Assembly (NCBI RefSeq): GCF_037038585.1
Contig: NC_092560.1
Span: 60,308,049-60,372,048 of the forward strand
Length of the DNA stretch: 64,000 bases
Origin: Patagioenas fasciata
Taxonomy: Eukaryota; Chordata; Aves; Columbiformes; Columbidae
Reading direction: 5' to 3'
Both the position numbers and the translations under genes were made by a program. Numbering within the stretch: position 1 is the first letter of the stretch; the number at the start of each line of letters is the position of its first letter. The notes beneath the pieces are model-generated. The model worked only from the letters and a program-made list of their open reading frames with translations. It was not told where the DNA came from and did not search any database. Shown here piece by piece: positions 14,100 to 25,046 of the stretch.

Positions 14100-14415
14100 G
14101 AACCCGAGCGGCCTGATCGGCACCGCCGGTTTGCAGCTCTGTCCCTCCGTTCATGCGGAGAGGCTGAGCCGCGGCTGCCGTGGGTGGCGAGGAGAGGGAG
14201 AACAGCGGCAGAGGGCCGGGGCAGCGCTGGCCGCGCAGCGGCGCGGGGTGGGGTGCGGAGCTCGGTGGAGGGAGGCCGCTCCCGGCACGGCGGCGGTGGC
14301 GTCCGGGGCTTCGGCTCCGTTGCTGGCAGGAGAGGGGCAGCGACTAATCGGATTGGGAAGGCTCCCGTAATCCCAGCCCGATCGGCGGCGGCGTCTTCCT
14401 CTCTCCAATATCACT
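14100..14415. promoter_or_regulatory. CpG-dense block 2 with OTX/bicoid-type sites
   Basis: A dense CpG island followed at its right edge by TAATCGGATT (14345-14354) and TAATCC (from 14367). These match the K50 homeodomain (OTX/GSC/PITX) recognition pattern. A CCAAT word (about 14405) and its inverse ATTGG (about 14429) follow. The combination resembles a promoter or enhancer. No TATA box or exon could be assigned. Confidence 0.4.
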
Positions 14416-14541
14416 AATGTCACTTCTATTGGCTGCATTAGACAGATGTTCAAAAGCTCCCTCTCGCTCGCTCGCTAAATCTGATCCCCCTGTAATACTT
14501 TCACTGCTATTAAATCCACATGCACCCACTGTTCTCCTTTT

Positions 14542-14573
14542 CCCCCGCCCTCACCCCCCCTCCCCCCAACCCT
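14542..14573 (-). other. C-run tract, minus-strand G-quadruplex candidate
   Basis: At least four runs of three or more C lie within about 32 bases on the plus strand. The minus strand can therefore satisfy the standard G3+ quadruplex rule, and the plus strand an i-motif. It sits just right of CpG block 2. Confidence 0.5.
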
Positions 14574-14704
14574 TTTACTTTCCTGAGTGGACCCTAGCTG
14601 CGTTTGATCGCCTTTTCCAGGGCAAAACGAGATCTTCTGGCGAGCAGACAATGAGATTGTCCTCCCTCCCCGTCTGATTGTTTCCCAATGAACCCTGTCT
14701 CCTC

Positions 14705-14730
14705 AAAAAAAAAAAAAAAAAAAAAAAAAA
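14705..14730 (+). repeat. Poly-A run of 26
   Basis: A pure A tract inside the CpG-rich domain. No retroelement body precedes it, so it is not read as a retroposed tail. Confidence 0.9.
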
Positions 14731-15425
14731 GTAACAACAAACAAACACAAGGTCCAAACAAACTAATACTGACTGAGATGCGACTGTTGCTGGTTATTCA
14801 TAATGTTTGGTTCTCCGTTCAGAAAAGAGACAATTATGAGACTTACCTCCTCGACGCACGACTGCAATTAGAGTGTTGGGATGCTCTAGATCCCCCCATT
14901 ATAAATGTATAGATGGATAAACACTCAGACATCTGTGTAGACAGATCACATACACATTTTCGGCAGGTGCGTCTTCCCAGTTTCTTTATCCGGACCGAGT
15001 CGTCTTTTTCCTAACTCTCCTTTTAAAGAAGGTTAGGGAACATCCAGTCGGACTGGCTTTTAACTTCTTGTTCTTGATCAGTTTTCCCTGACACTCTTTC
15101 CTGCTTCACTTCTACTGTTCTCCCTTACTTTTTGCAGTCTTTTTTCGTTGTACTCGCCTTTTCCTCTTACAGGGTCACAATCCTCTTTGTAAGTGTGTGT
15201 TTTATTCCCCCTCCTCCAGCTGTCCTTTTGTTGTTTTCTCTGACTAACCCGCAGAAATGAAACACATATGCAACACTGTCTCCTTGCATTTTCAGATGTT
15301 TCGCTCACTATTGTCTGCTACAGCTCATTGAAAGTGCAAAGTGAAAACAGATGTATAAAAGATAAAAAATATACACAACCACACATCAAGTTCATGGCAC
15401 AGAGAATACATCTGATAAATCCCAT

Positions 15426-15845
15426 CAGAGACAAAGAAAGATAGAGGGAGAAAGAGAAAGAGAGGAAAGAAGATAGGGGAAAATATAAAGAGGAGGAAAG
15501 AGAGAGAGGAAGAAGGAAGCAAGGAATGAAGGAAGGTGGAAAGAAAGAGGAAGGAGGGAGGGAGGGAGGGAAGGAAGGAAGGAAGGAAGGAAGGAAGGAA
15601 GGAAGGAAGGAAGGAAGGAAGGAAGGAAGGAAGGAAGGAAGGAAGGAAGGAAGGAAGGAAGGAAGGAAGGAAGGAAGGAAGGAAGGAAGGAAGGAAGGAA
15701 GGAAGGAGGGAAGGAGGGAGGGAAGGAGGGAGGGAAGGAGGGAAGGAAGGAAGGAAGGAGGGAAGGAAGGAGGGAAGGAAGGAGGGAAGGAAGGAAGGAA
15801 GGAAGGAAGGAAGGAAGGAAGGAAGGAAGGAAGGAAGGAAGGAAA
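15426..15845 (+). repeat. Homopurine tract with (GGAA)n microsatellite
   Basis: About 420 bases of almost pure purine on the plus strand. It begins as mixed GA-rich sequence. It becomes perfect (GGAA)n at about 15569-15706 (roughly 34 units), then alternates GGAA with GGGA up to about 15785, then returns to perfect GGAA until 15845. It encodes only low-complexity (KEGR)n or (LPSF)n frames, so the long ORFs on both strands here are not genes. The repeat places dozens of ETS-core GGAA words between two CpG islands. Confidence 0.95.
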
Positions 15846-15939
15846 TATGAATATATAATTCGAAAGAAATAAAATATTAATATTTTATATAACGCACATC
15901 TAGAGTTCTTAATTAGCACAAAAAGACATTTTCATGAGA

Positions 15940-16200
15940 TTTGATCATTCCCCTCTGCCCGGACAAGAAGAAATCAATGGGGTAGGAATCTATAAATCAG
16001 CCATCATGTCAGGACAAATCAAAATAATGCTTCTATTATTTCAATCAATAAACCATTTTTATACCTAACATCTGATCTACACAATGTGTTTGTGCTGGAA
16101 AATTGCAGAGCCCCTTTGCACAAAAACAAACCATTAACATACGTGTCAATCACATTTGCAACTGTTTGAAATGGCAGGAGATTTTAGTGCGGGACTGACT
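15940..16200. promoter_or_regulatory. AT-rich block with PBX/MEIS-type motifs
   Basis: This block contains TCAATCAATAA (16041-16051) and TGTCAATCA (16144-16152). The latter is the reverse of TGATTGACA, the PBX-PREP/MEIS composite word. TGTCA words are also present. A related TCAATCAATC lies near 17130. The block sits between the GGAA microsatellite and the next CpG island and has the look of a conserved non-coding enhancer. Conservation itself cannot be seen here. Confidence 0.35.
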
Positions 16201-16379
16201 TGAAAAATGCAAGTAGAAACAGAAATGCATGGGAGGACGGTTAGGGCTGAAAACGCTCCCAAAAGTTCGACTTTTCTTTTTTCTATCCCTGTATATCCCC
16301 GTAAATCCAGAACTTTGCAAGAGGTTGAGTCGAGCGGGAGAGGTGGGAGCTGGGTGGGTGGCAGACATGATCCTGTCTG

Positions 16380-16615
16380 GTCCTTGCCCTGTGAGACGTG
16401 TCCCCGCGCGCCTACAGAGGTCCAGATGTGCCCCGGCACCCCCTGGCACCCCCGGCACCCTCGGCCCTGCCGCAGATGTAGAGCTCAGCCGCGAGCCCCG
16501 ACGGGGCCGAGGGGACGCGCAGCTCGGACAGGTTGGAGGTTCTCGACTGTCGCAGAGACGAGAAGACAGACGCTGGCGGGTTCTCCCCCTTCGGGCCAGG
16601 TCTGTTTAGCTCCTC
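16380..16615. promoter_or_regulatory. CpG-dense block 3
   Basis: GC-rich, CpG-containing block. A 176-codon ORF at 16207-16737 and a 126-codon ORF in another frame run through it. Both have proline/arginine-rich composition typical of GC-rich chance frames. No gene is called. Confidence 0.45.
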
Positions 16616-16874
16616 TGCCGCTACCTGTATGGAAACCCCTCCAGCCCCAGACAGGGACGGGGAAGGTGCCAGATGGGTTTCCCCTTCATCTTGCTGTACA
16701 GTGCTGCGCCTTGGTTGTTTGCAAATCCTCCAAATAATTCATGCCAAACAACCATTTAGAAACCATTTTCTTTGTTTCTTTGAGACCCTACTGTACAGCT
16801 CCATCTGTCTGATATAAATGAATAATCCTTCTTGATACCATTCCTAATCCATTTCTTTACAGTCGAATTGGAAA

Positions 16875-16892
16875 GGGGGGGCGGGGGGGCGG
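16875..16892 (+). other. Plus-strand G-quadruplex candidate
   Basis: Two runs of seven G are separated by one C, then another C and GG. Each G7 run can supply two G3 tracts, so the four-tract rule with one-base loops is met. It lies in AT-rich flanking sequence between CpG blocks. Confidence 0.5.
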
Positions 16893-17209
16893 AGGTAGGA
16901 TTAACCATCTTTAAAAATGGAAACGCCGAAACAGCCACAGATCCAGCGTATTTATTTGTTGCTACAAATTAAACAGATGTCTCCCCACCCAACCCCCTCC
17001 CTTGTGGTTGGATTTAGGACAAACAGGGGCATTTCTCAGAACCAAAATCCCATGTAAAATTCTTTGGAGTTTAGAGCCTGGATTCGTTTTTTCAAGGGCT
17101 AAGTAGCATCAGGCATAACTCATGTGTCTCAATCAATCCTTCATTAGACAAGAATAGGAGGAGGAAGAGCAAGGAGGAGATTTTAATCTGGTGGAGGGGC
17201 GTCAGTCCC

Positions 17210-17305
17210 GCTTTGCCCTGGGTATCCCCGCAGCGCTTCACTTTCCTCCCGTGCCCGGTCTCTCCCGGTTTGTTCCGTGTCGCCGCGTTACAGCGGGCGC
17301 GGGGC
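17210..17305. promoter_or_regulatory. CpG-dense block 4
   Basis: Short CpG-rich segment followed about 90 bp later by a pyrimidine tract ending in CCCCCACAG (about 17400-17408). That tract resembles a splice acceptor, but the downstream frame closes after a few codons. I do not call an exon. Confidence 0.35.
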
Positions 17306-17914
17306 GATCATCTGTAACTCATTGTTTGTTTGGGAGGGAGTGAGGGGGATGGAAGGGCAGAGAGAGTAGCGACTGGAAAGGTTGCAGATATTTTTTTTCC
17401 CCCACAGGAATGATAAACAGGGTGGGGAGGCTGTTTAGCTTTTAATATACATCCCCCAAAGTTTCAGCTTTGCTAGCTTTTTTTTTCTTTATTTATTTTT
17501 TTTCCTCCTTTAAGTGCTAATAATTTTTTACCATAATGATGATTTTCGTGCGCCTATGGCAAGGCACCTCGGAACAAAGAACATTTGCACCTTTTCTCTT
17601 GGACAATCAGCGTCTGTTCACACCAGGCACCTTTGCTCTGCCCCTCTCCCAGCGTCCGTCGGCTTTTGTTTCTCTTCTTCTTTTTTTTTTTTTTTTTTTT
17701 AATATTTAAATTTCCTAACCGAATTACTTGTTTCCCTCCACTATTTTCATAGATGTTTTATTTCCCGCCTCCCCTTCCGTTTCCAGATCTAACGAAAGCC
17801 TCTCTATCTTCCCGGGTTGATGGTGGTGGGGAATTAGAATATTATTAGAAAACCAGATTCGCGCAGTCAAAAAGGAAGAGAATGGGGAAAATCTTTGGAT
17901 TTAGATGATCCGGG

Positions 17915-18160
17915 ACTTCTCGCAAAACGCTGAGGCAGCCGGCGGACACCGGCGGGTAGCCCCAGGCGGTGCACAGCAGCCTCGATCCCCCATGGGTGGC
18001 TGTCACTTCAGGGTCCCCGCCGCTCCCCCCTTTTTTCACCCCACATCAGCCCCGTCCCACTCGGGCTCACTCGCGGCCTGGGTCAGGCGGCGCTGGGGGC
18101 ACGCGTGGGTTGAGCCCCATCGCGCGTGGGGCCGTGGACTTCCTCCTCCGTGCCCGTCCC
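17915..18160. promoter_or_regulatory. CpG-dense block 5
   Basis: CpG-rich segment containing several CCGGCGG and GCGCG words. ORFs running through it (17905-18372) show chance GC-rich composition. It is followed at 18.47 kb by an AT-rich, motif-dense element. Confidence 0.45.
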
Positions 18161-18469
18161 ACAGCCCACTTATTGGGTTAGCACGCACTTTGCACCTCTC
18201 CTTAATCCAGCCACAAAGGGGGAGACTGAAGACTGCCAGCAGATGCTTACTTTTTAAACTCAGAGATGGTACGAATACGTTTTCGGCCGAAAAAAAATTA
18301 CCAGGTATAATTAATCGACTAGTAAAACAATTATTCTTATTCTTATTATTAGGCTGGGCTGCCCGGTTCTGAGTCGAGACTTAAACATTTCTTTCGGTTT
18401 CATAATTTCAAACCGACTTAAGTGCTGGATCATCAGTTTTTCTCTTTGTCTGCCCCAGTCGTAAATAAT

Positions 18470-18531
18470 GGCTTTGAGATTAGCTAATTACGGTGCATTA
18501 ATCACTGATAGAAAGGAAATAAATCAAAGCC
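18470..18531. promoter_or_regulatory. Homeodomain/TCF motif element bounded by an 8-bp inverted repeat
   Basis: The element begins with ggctttga and ends with its exact inverse tcaaagcc, 62 bp in all. ATCAAAG at the right end is a TCF/LEF core. Between them lie GCTAATTAC and GCATTAATCA homeodomain words. The tight packing suggests an enhancer core. This is inference from motifs. Confidence 0.3.
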
Positions 18532-19329
18532 GGGTTCGAATTTTCAAACTCACTAGTAGAGACGTGCATAGCAACTCTATCTGCAGCAGATAGGTGCTGT
18601 TTAAATTACTGAGGCTACAGAATAAACCACATCCACGTCACTTTAAAAAATGAAGATTTTATTTATACATACCAGTTGTGCCGTTAAGTGGAGGTTTGGG
18701 GGAATTTTTTTCGGTCTAGTTTTCTAGAAACGGGGTTCCTACAGTGGTGCAGTCTGAAGCCAGCAACGTCGAAATGTCGATTCAACAAACTTCTCGTAAT
18801 AAAAGCAGAATATGTTGGAGACAAATAAAAGGTGTACGAGAGAGAGAGATGTAGACAAAAGTATTGTAAAAAGACCCGTTATAGTATTTTTTTTTCCTGT
18901 GACTAGATTACTCAGAACTCTGTATAACAACATTCATGTCAGATGCTGCATTTTCAAGGATTACACTAGCCTTCACATCCTTCCTGCTGTCCTCCCCACC
19001 GCACAGTGCATTTTGAAATCACGTCCTCTCAGCATTTTGAAGCGTTTATCTTCGAGGGTGGGGGTTAGATAAGTATATGCCAGAAAGAAACAAGGCGGTT
19101 TCTAGGGGAAAAAAATTCATGTAGGTCTTCAAAAAAGTAGAGTCTGCAGGCGAAAACTCGGAGGCCCAGAGAGGAGGGCTGAAAACCCCCCACAGACACA
19201 GAGGGACACGCACCCACGCACTCTACCCCCAAAAACACTCCTCCACCTGGAAGGAGAGAGCGCCCACCCCTGCCCGAGCACTCCCCAGCCCAGAGCCAGC
19301 CTTGCCCTCCATCCCCCTCACCTCGTCTC

Positions 19330-19490
19330 GGTCACCCAGGACCGTACCTTCGCCGGGCTCCGCAGCCGCTGCAGCCAGGCTCGCCGACCCGGGCAGTCGC
19401 CCAAAAAAGTGGAGCTGCAGGAGCCTTTGCGGCCCGGCCACCACCGCCGGCACCTTTGGCCGGGCAGCGCTGCCGAGCGCAGGTGGCCGA
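19330..19490. promoter_or_regulatory. CpG-dense block 6
   Basis: GC- and CpG-rich segment with ORFs on both strands that look like chance frames. It directly precedes an AT-rich block and the POU/SOX-type motif at 19.65 kb. Confidence 0.4.
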
Positions 19491-19649
19491 GGCCTTGAAT
19501 ACCGAACCGCTTAATGATACCGCCTCCCCCCGTCCTTTTCGTCAAGAAGCTTATAATTAATTTTAAGTTACTCTGCGTAACGTATCATTAGAATCAGGCT
19601 GGGAAACAGCGTCAGATCCCGGGAGCGGGGGATGGGGAAGGGGAGGACG

Positions 19650-19735
19650 ATTTGCATAAAGCTTTGTCTTTCGTGCAGGCTGAGCTGGCACAGGTTATAA
19701 CGCTAATTGCACCAGATTAATGCGCAGATTGTTCT
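19650..19735. promoter_or_regulatory. POU octamer with adjacent SOX-type and homeodomain words
   Basis: ATTTGCAT (19650-19657) is a perfect octamer, followed by CTTTGTC (19662-19668), a SOX-type HMG word. Further right are GCTAATTGC and GATTAATGC homeodomain words. The octamer and SOX words are spaced differently from the canonical SOX2-OCT4 composite, so joint binding is only a possibility. Confidence 0.35.
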
Positions 19736-19779
19736 TCCACCATGCTCCTAAACCCGGTTTAAACCCGGAGCTGCACCCC

Positions 19780-20130
19780 CCACCGTCACAACGGGGCTGC
19801 GGACCCCCCGGGGTCAGGCGCTGCCGCGGCGACCGCGCTGACTTTGTGGGGGGAGCGCTGTGCCCCGACCCCCCTGCCGGGGCGGGCGCGGGTCAGCGGT
19901 CCCTTCCTGCGCTGCGCAGGCGGCGGAGCAGGAGCGCGGCCGCGCGGCAGCAGCGGGCAGAGCGCTCCCGCGTGCTCCTACTGCCACCTTGCGGCCGAGC
20001 CGCCTCCGCGCCTTCCGTTGCGCGCAACCTGCGCGCCCCCTCCCGCTTCACTGCCCCGCTCCTCGCCCACGCCGCCGGTGCGCTGCTCCGAGCGGGCCCA
20101 ACCGCGTATCGGGGGTGCGGTGTCAGAGTC
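19780..20130. promoter_or_regulatory. CpG-dense block 7, the strongest island
   Basis: The longest and densest CpG block of the window, with GCGCGGCCGCGCGG-type words near 19935. All frames stay open for long distances because of GC richness (for example 143 codons at 19720-20151). None shows a recognisable domain. It could be a promoter or first exon of a transcript running out of this cluster. I see no start codon or splice site to prove it. Confidence 0.5.
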
Positions 20131-20260
20131 ATCTGGTGCACAGGCGGGTGACTGAGGTGCTTCTGCCATCGCCCTCAGGGTGCCTCTAAGCGGGGCGGCT
20201 GGGCTATAGCAGAGCGCAGGAAGTCCGCCTGGCTGTCAGAGAGGGACCCTTCGGACTGCC

Positions 20261-23200
20261 CTCAGCGGCACTGTGGGCAAAGGGCTGGGGAAAGAGGATA
20301 GCAAGGGGTCTGGGTTTGCACACCCACGTTGCTCTTTACGTCGGGTAGTACAGTGTGTATTGTTAGTGCAGGCGGTTTTCTTCTGCTTTCTTTTTGGGCA
20401 GCAGATTCACCACATCATGTCTGCTACTAAGTGGTTCCTTGGCCCAGGGCTGTGTTCTCCCCTTCATGGTATCATTGGCACATGAAGCACCTTGTGAAAC
20501 ACAACTGTGATGAAGGTCAGAGATGGAGAGAGAAACCGTATAGTTCTGTCTTGAGGGATTTGGTGTATGATGATTATGAGGTAAGAGGACTAAAAAGACC
20601 TGAATTTTCAGTAGAATGGTCTTTCCTTAAGAAATACTGCTTTAGTCTTGTGCTGAATGAGTAGGGATGATCATCAATGTTGCTAATACCTACAATGAAC
20701 AAAGTAGTATTTTATTTTTAAAGTAATGAGATTCTCCATACCTTCAGTATTTGGATTGCTCTGAGGTTAGTTAGTTAATTCTGCTTCTTATCTCTCTCCC
20801 TGAGCTGGCTGTTTTTGTAGAGCTAGTTGTAGGTTGTAGCTAAGTTGGCGCTCCAGCTGTGTGTAAGCTCATCCCACTCTGTCCTGCTGAAGGAGTGCTC
20901 GAGTAGGGACCTCAGCAGTTAACAAACCAGAATCTGAACACAAGCCTATTTAATGAGCCATTTAAGCTAATAAGGAGGCATTAGTCATTTCTAGCAGAGG
21001 CTGAGGTGGGTAACTGACGAATCACTGCAGTTAAAGCATGGCTCACCTATCAGATATGTTACTGTGCAGCTGTGCAGATCCTGATGGCAAACAGATCTCA
21101 GTAGGTCCCAGATCATAAGAAGTTTGATAAGTATACTTATAGCACAAGTTAACAATACTTTTGCCTAATTATTAGTTTGTTACAGTTATTTATCCTTAGC
21201 TTGGCATAATCACTTATAATTAGCTTTGGTCTATGGCAGAACAAAGAGCCATACTTCTTGCTTCCTTTGCTGTGTAAGCAAATGGCAGCACCAGTTCTAA
21301 CTAATGGTACATTACACACTTCAAAGTACTCATCAACCACAAATCCCATTACAACTATCCAGTTGACTTTGGGTTTAGCCCGTGCCTTCCTCTGCTAGTG
21401 GTTTATATGTGTCCTTTCATTAACTCTTTCCCTAAAATCTTAAGAGTTGGATTCACACATAAGTAGAGATAGAGCATGCTCAGAATTTTTACATGTATTT
21501 CCAGACACTATTAGAAATCCACAGGTCACAGGTACTTACAGATCAAATATTCACACATTAAAGTACTTCAAAATTCGTGGCTGATTTGTGTGTAAATTGC
21601 ACACAGAGTCATACTGCCTGTCAATATGTTATCAAGCTGAGACCAAACGGCATTCTGTGCTTGGAGGACTGATAGCTCTTGTATCCCTTCTGTTACATCC
21701 CTCATCATCCCATTTAAATTAAGAACTTTATTGACCCCTCGAAACGCCATAACAGATTCATTCCCCAGGCAAGAAAAGGGATACCAGCTGACCAGACAAT
21801 GAGGTGAATGCTTTCTTCATCATTATTGTAAAAGTCTAAGAAGTCCTGAGTGTGTTCCTTGATTCTTAGAATGTATCACTACAGGAACCACTCCTAATTA
21901 TGTTTAACTAGGAGTCATTTATTAGACTCATTGAAGACTAGCAACTTGAAAGCCAATGGCACTATGGCAATTGCCTCTGCTTAGGATGTGGTCATACCAA
22001 CCAGAAACATCTGTAACAAAATAAATTAGCTGCAGAAATTTCACTTGTCCTTTTCCAGCAATCAAATAAAGTGGCAAATACACTTCTCCCTCCTCCCCCC
22101 CACTTTTTTTTTTTTTCCTGCCATAACCACTACTCTCTTTCTTTTTGTTGAAGCTGCTGGAAATAAAATTAAACTACAAAACTATTTGTATGATTGTTTC
22201 ATCACATCCCTAGGAGAAAAACCGTGTATATGCCTATACGCATATATGCACACACACATACATAAATTATTTTTCTTACCATGACAAAATACATTCCCCA
22301 CTAGTCTTCTGTGTTGCTATATAAAAGTTATATAGTGTATTATAATCTATTTAGGCTGTAGGTAACATGTTTATGGACTCTTACTAATGATAATAGATAC
22401 ATGATTAATACTATCAACAGTAAAGGCTGTTAGTACCACAGCTACCACAACTACAATAGAAATAACAACCTCTTTCTCCCATGCTTTACATTATATGCTT
22501 TTGTTTTATTCATTAATTCACAAATTAAACATTAATATAAATCGTTCTAAAGTATCTCTCAAATGTATGCTGACATATCACTAATAACCATTAATATGTC
22601 ATTCTTTGCCCTTTGTATCTGTTGTGATATGAAATACCAGACAAATACAGCAGTTGGAAGGCTGGTATTCTTTGTATGACAAGCATGGAGATGAATTTGG
22701 CCCACACACCTGCTTAATTCAACAAGTCCAAGCTGTTGCCTCACCATATCTCTTTACACTGTGATTGCCCCATATCACTGATATTTCCACTCTGTAACAT
22801 GTCTCTCAGCCACTAATTTTTATCAAAATGTCTTGAAGATCTGCTAAGGTGTTTTCCTTTTCAACATTGTATCTGTGTCCCCCACTGTTTAGTTACACCT
22901 TCCACTTTGTGGCAGAAAAGGCTGTTACACCACTTACTTTTATCCATGCTCTTTTTTCCTTTGAGAGAGGGTTGCAGAAGGACCCTCACAGCGGTGCATA
23001 CCCTCTTTCCATCTCATCAGTTCTGCTCCCGAGACAATTTCCTGGGCAAAACTCAGAGAGAGCAGCTCATGAAGAGGCAGCCTTTCCACAGGTGAGGGCA
23101 GGAGCTAAGTGCAGCAGGCTAACCAGTTCTGAACAAGGAAGCAGTGACAAGAGCTCTCTCATGATGGAGAGACTGAGAAGGATGTGGTTTCGTAAAAATC

Positions 23201-25046
23201 TAGAGTGCTTGGGATCAGGCCAGTTAGAAAGAAACCATGTGTACTAAAAAGCCCAACCATCTGCTCTTCATGAAGAGTGCAAAGATGAGAAAAAAGAAAA
23301 ATATTCCTTTCAACAAAAGGCAAACCTAGTCAGGAAAATACACCAAATCTAAGCTTAATACATGACCATGTCTACATTTGTATCTATGGACAGTACTATG
23401 AACATATGTTTTGTTACATTAAAGATTTTCTGGGGCAAGTACCATCTGTATTTGCACAGGTTTGGAGTCTGAATGGGGACTGCAGACAAGTCAGACACCT
23501 ATCTTGGTGCAATTCAGAACACAAGAAATGATACCAAACAAATCTGTGAAAGTCTTAGGCCTTATGTGTACCATCATGACTGCATGAATAATAGCTCCAA
23601 TAAGAACCACTGTAATTGACTCTCATAACTGAAATATGAAGTATTTTGGGTGTCATGGGTAATTCTGATCTTCAGGCTTTTGTGTGCTTTCTCTTGTTGA
23701 CAGAGTTGGGGTAGATCTGGACATTTCTTGCAATTCCAAATTGAGAGTCAGTTGCTGAGGAGGCCTGTGACATGGAAAGATCCAGAAGGTAATAGTGCTT
23801 CCTGTTTGACATTTGCTTAGGAGGAGTATTCTTACAAACATAGTGATTAAATCTGAAAAGCTTTACTTTTAGTTTCCTTATAGAATTTAGGCCTAAACAA
23901 AATCAATATGTTGTCTGTATGAAACAGTAACAAAACAAAACCCAACATGTCAGAAGATTACAATCTCCTAGGAAAGTCTAAATATTCCTGATCTGTTGTT
24001 GTGTGCCCAGTGACATACTTTCCAACCAGTAGGACAAGTGAGACACAGGTAGAATGAGAAAAACCACTAGAAAGTTTAGCAGTTTGTAGTCTAGATATTT
24101 CCACACAAAATATAATAATTGATGTACCTCTAAAATTACATATAACTCAAACTCACAATAGCTGTAAATGCCTGTGATGGAGATTAGTGCTGTGTAAAAA
24201 CAGTAGCTGTGCAAAGAAGGCAACCCACAATACCTCCACAGATTGTAGCTGATTCACAGACAGTTTTAATACTGGAGACCTGTGAGGTAAGACTTGATTT
24301 CTTCTGGGCATATGTGAGCAGGAGTTTGTAAAACCCAAGACAAAACTGAGCTGCTACAAATTTGTCTTGAGGAAGGGAGAAGCACAGCTGGCAGCATCCC
24401 TGCTGACTCAATAGGTGATGTCTGTGCTTCACTTCCAGTCATGGGGAGCCTGGTAGCTAAACTTGCTCAGGACTCATTGACTGTCCTAGTGTTTGTCCAC
24501 AGGAGGTTTTTGAGACTATGCTGAGTTTCACAGTGCTACATCATCTTGTAGTTAGCTAATTAAAGGCCTGCCAAATTCTTCCCTCACAAGAAGAGTTATG
24601 TAAAAACCACAGAGCTAGTGAAGCTCCCACAAGGTGTAATAAACTATTGCTAAATACAGTTCTGCATTCAGTAGCCTTAAATGTAGCATAATCACTAAGC
24701 ATGCCTGTTAAAACTGTTTAGTATAGAGTGGTCAGCGTGTAAAAAAACCCTCTCAGTTTCTTCTTAGTAGCTGTGCCAGCTTGTGAAAATTAATTCCATA
24801 TGTTGTACATGCAAGCAATCATTTTCCTGGAAGCAGGGAAAAGAGCTGTTCCTTTGGGCCAAGCCACTAAAGATATATTGCAAGGTGGATGAGTATTGAA
24901 TCATCGAAGAACATAACTAAAAAAGCTGGAATATAGTGCCTCTGAGTGTAAAACTCTCCAGTAAATTTTTTTGTACAGTACTGCTTCAAGTCAAAGTCTA
25001 CATAGGGAATAAAAAAACACCAATGCAAGAAAGCAATGCTCTGAAA
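20261..25046. other. Non-coding stretch without recognised elements
   Basis: Moderately AT-rich sequence. A pyrimidine stretch lies at about 22080-22145. ORFs (for example 132 codons at 22849-23247) have no recognisable domain. No transposon seen. Confidence 0.55.

Larger units (their letters stand above)
13600..20260. promoter_or_regulatory. CpG-island cluster, candidate developmental regulatory domain
   Basis: Several CpG-dense blocks (about 13.66-13.77, 14.10-14.40, 16.38-16.61, 17.21-17.30, 17.92-18.16, 19.33-19.49 and 19.78-20.13 kb) are set in an otherwise CpG-poor region. AT-rich blocks between them carry many homeodomain-type sites. Persistent CpG implies lack of germline methylation. 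Several islands within 6.6 kb resemble the methylation-free valleys of developmental transcription-factor loci. No CR1 copy interrupts the domain. ORFs inside it are the chance long frames expected in GC-rich DNA. The gene controlled is not visible in this window, so promoter, enhancer cluster or lncRNA start all remain possible. Confidence 0.6.

Noticed and set aside
14688..14731. Poly-A run of 26 as a retrocopy tail
   Set aside because: No gene-like or element body lies immediately upstream and no target duplication was found.
15425..15919. 164-codon minus ORF and 110/104-codon plus ORFs
   Set aside because: They are translations of the (GGAA)n array: pure LPSF and KEGR repeats.
17385..17420. 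Splice-acceptor-like pyrimidine tract ending in CACAG
   Set aside because: The downstream frames close quickly and no donor or coding exon follows. Pyrimidine tracts are common in this domain.
18524..18545. GGTTCGAA word resembling a tRNA B box near 18535
   Set aside because: No matching A box, acceptor stem or cloverleaf can be built upstream.
19720..20189. Overlapping 143-, 109- and 103-codon ORFs in the strongest CpG island
   Set aside because: All frames on both strands stay open because of GC richness. Composition is Arg/Pro/Ala-rich with no domain.
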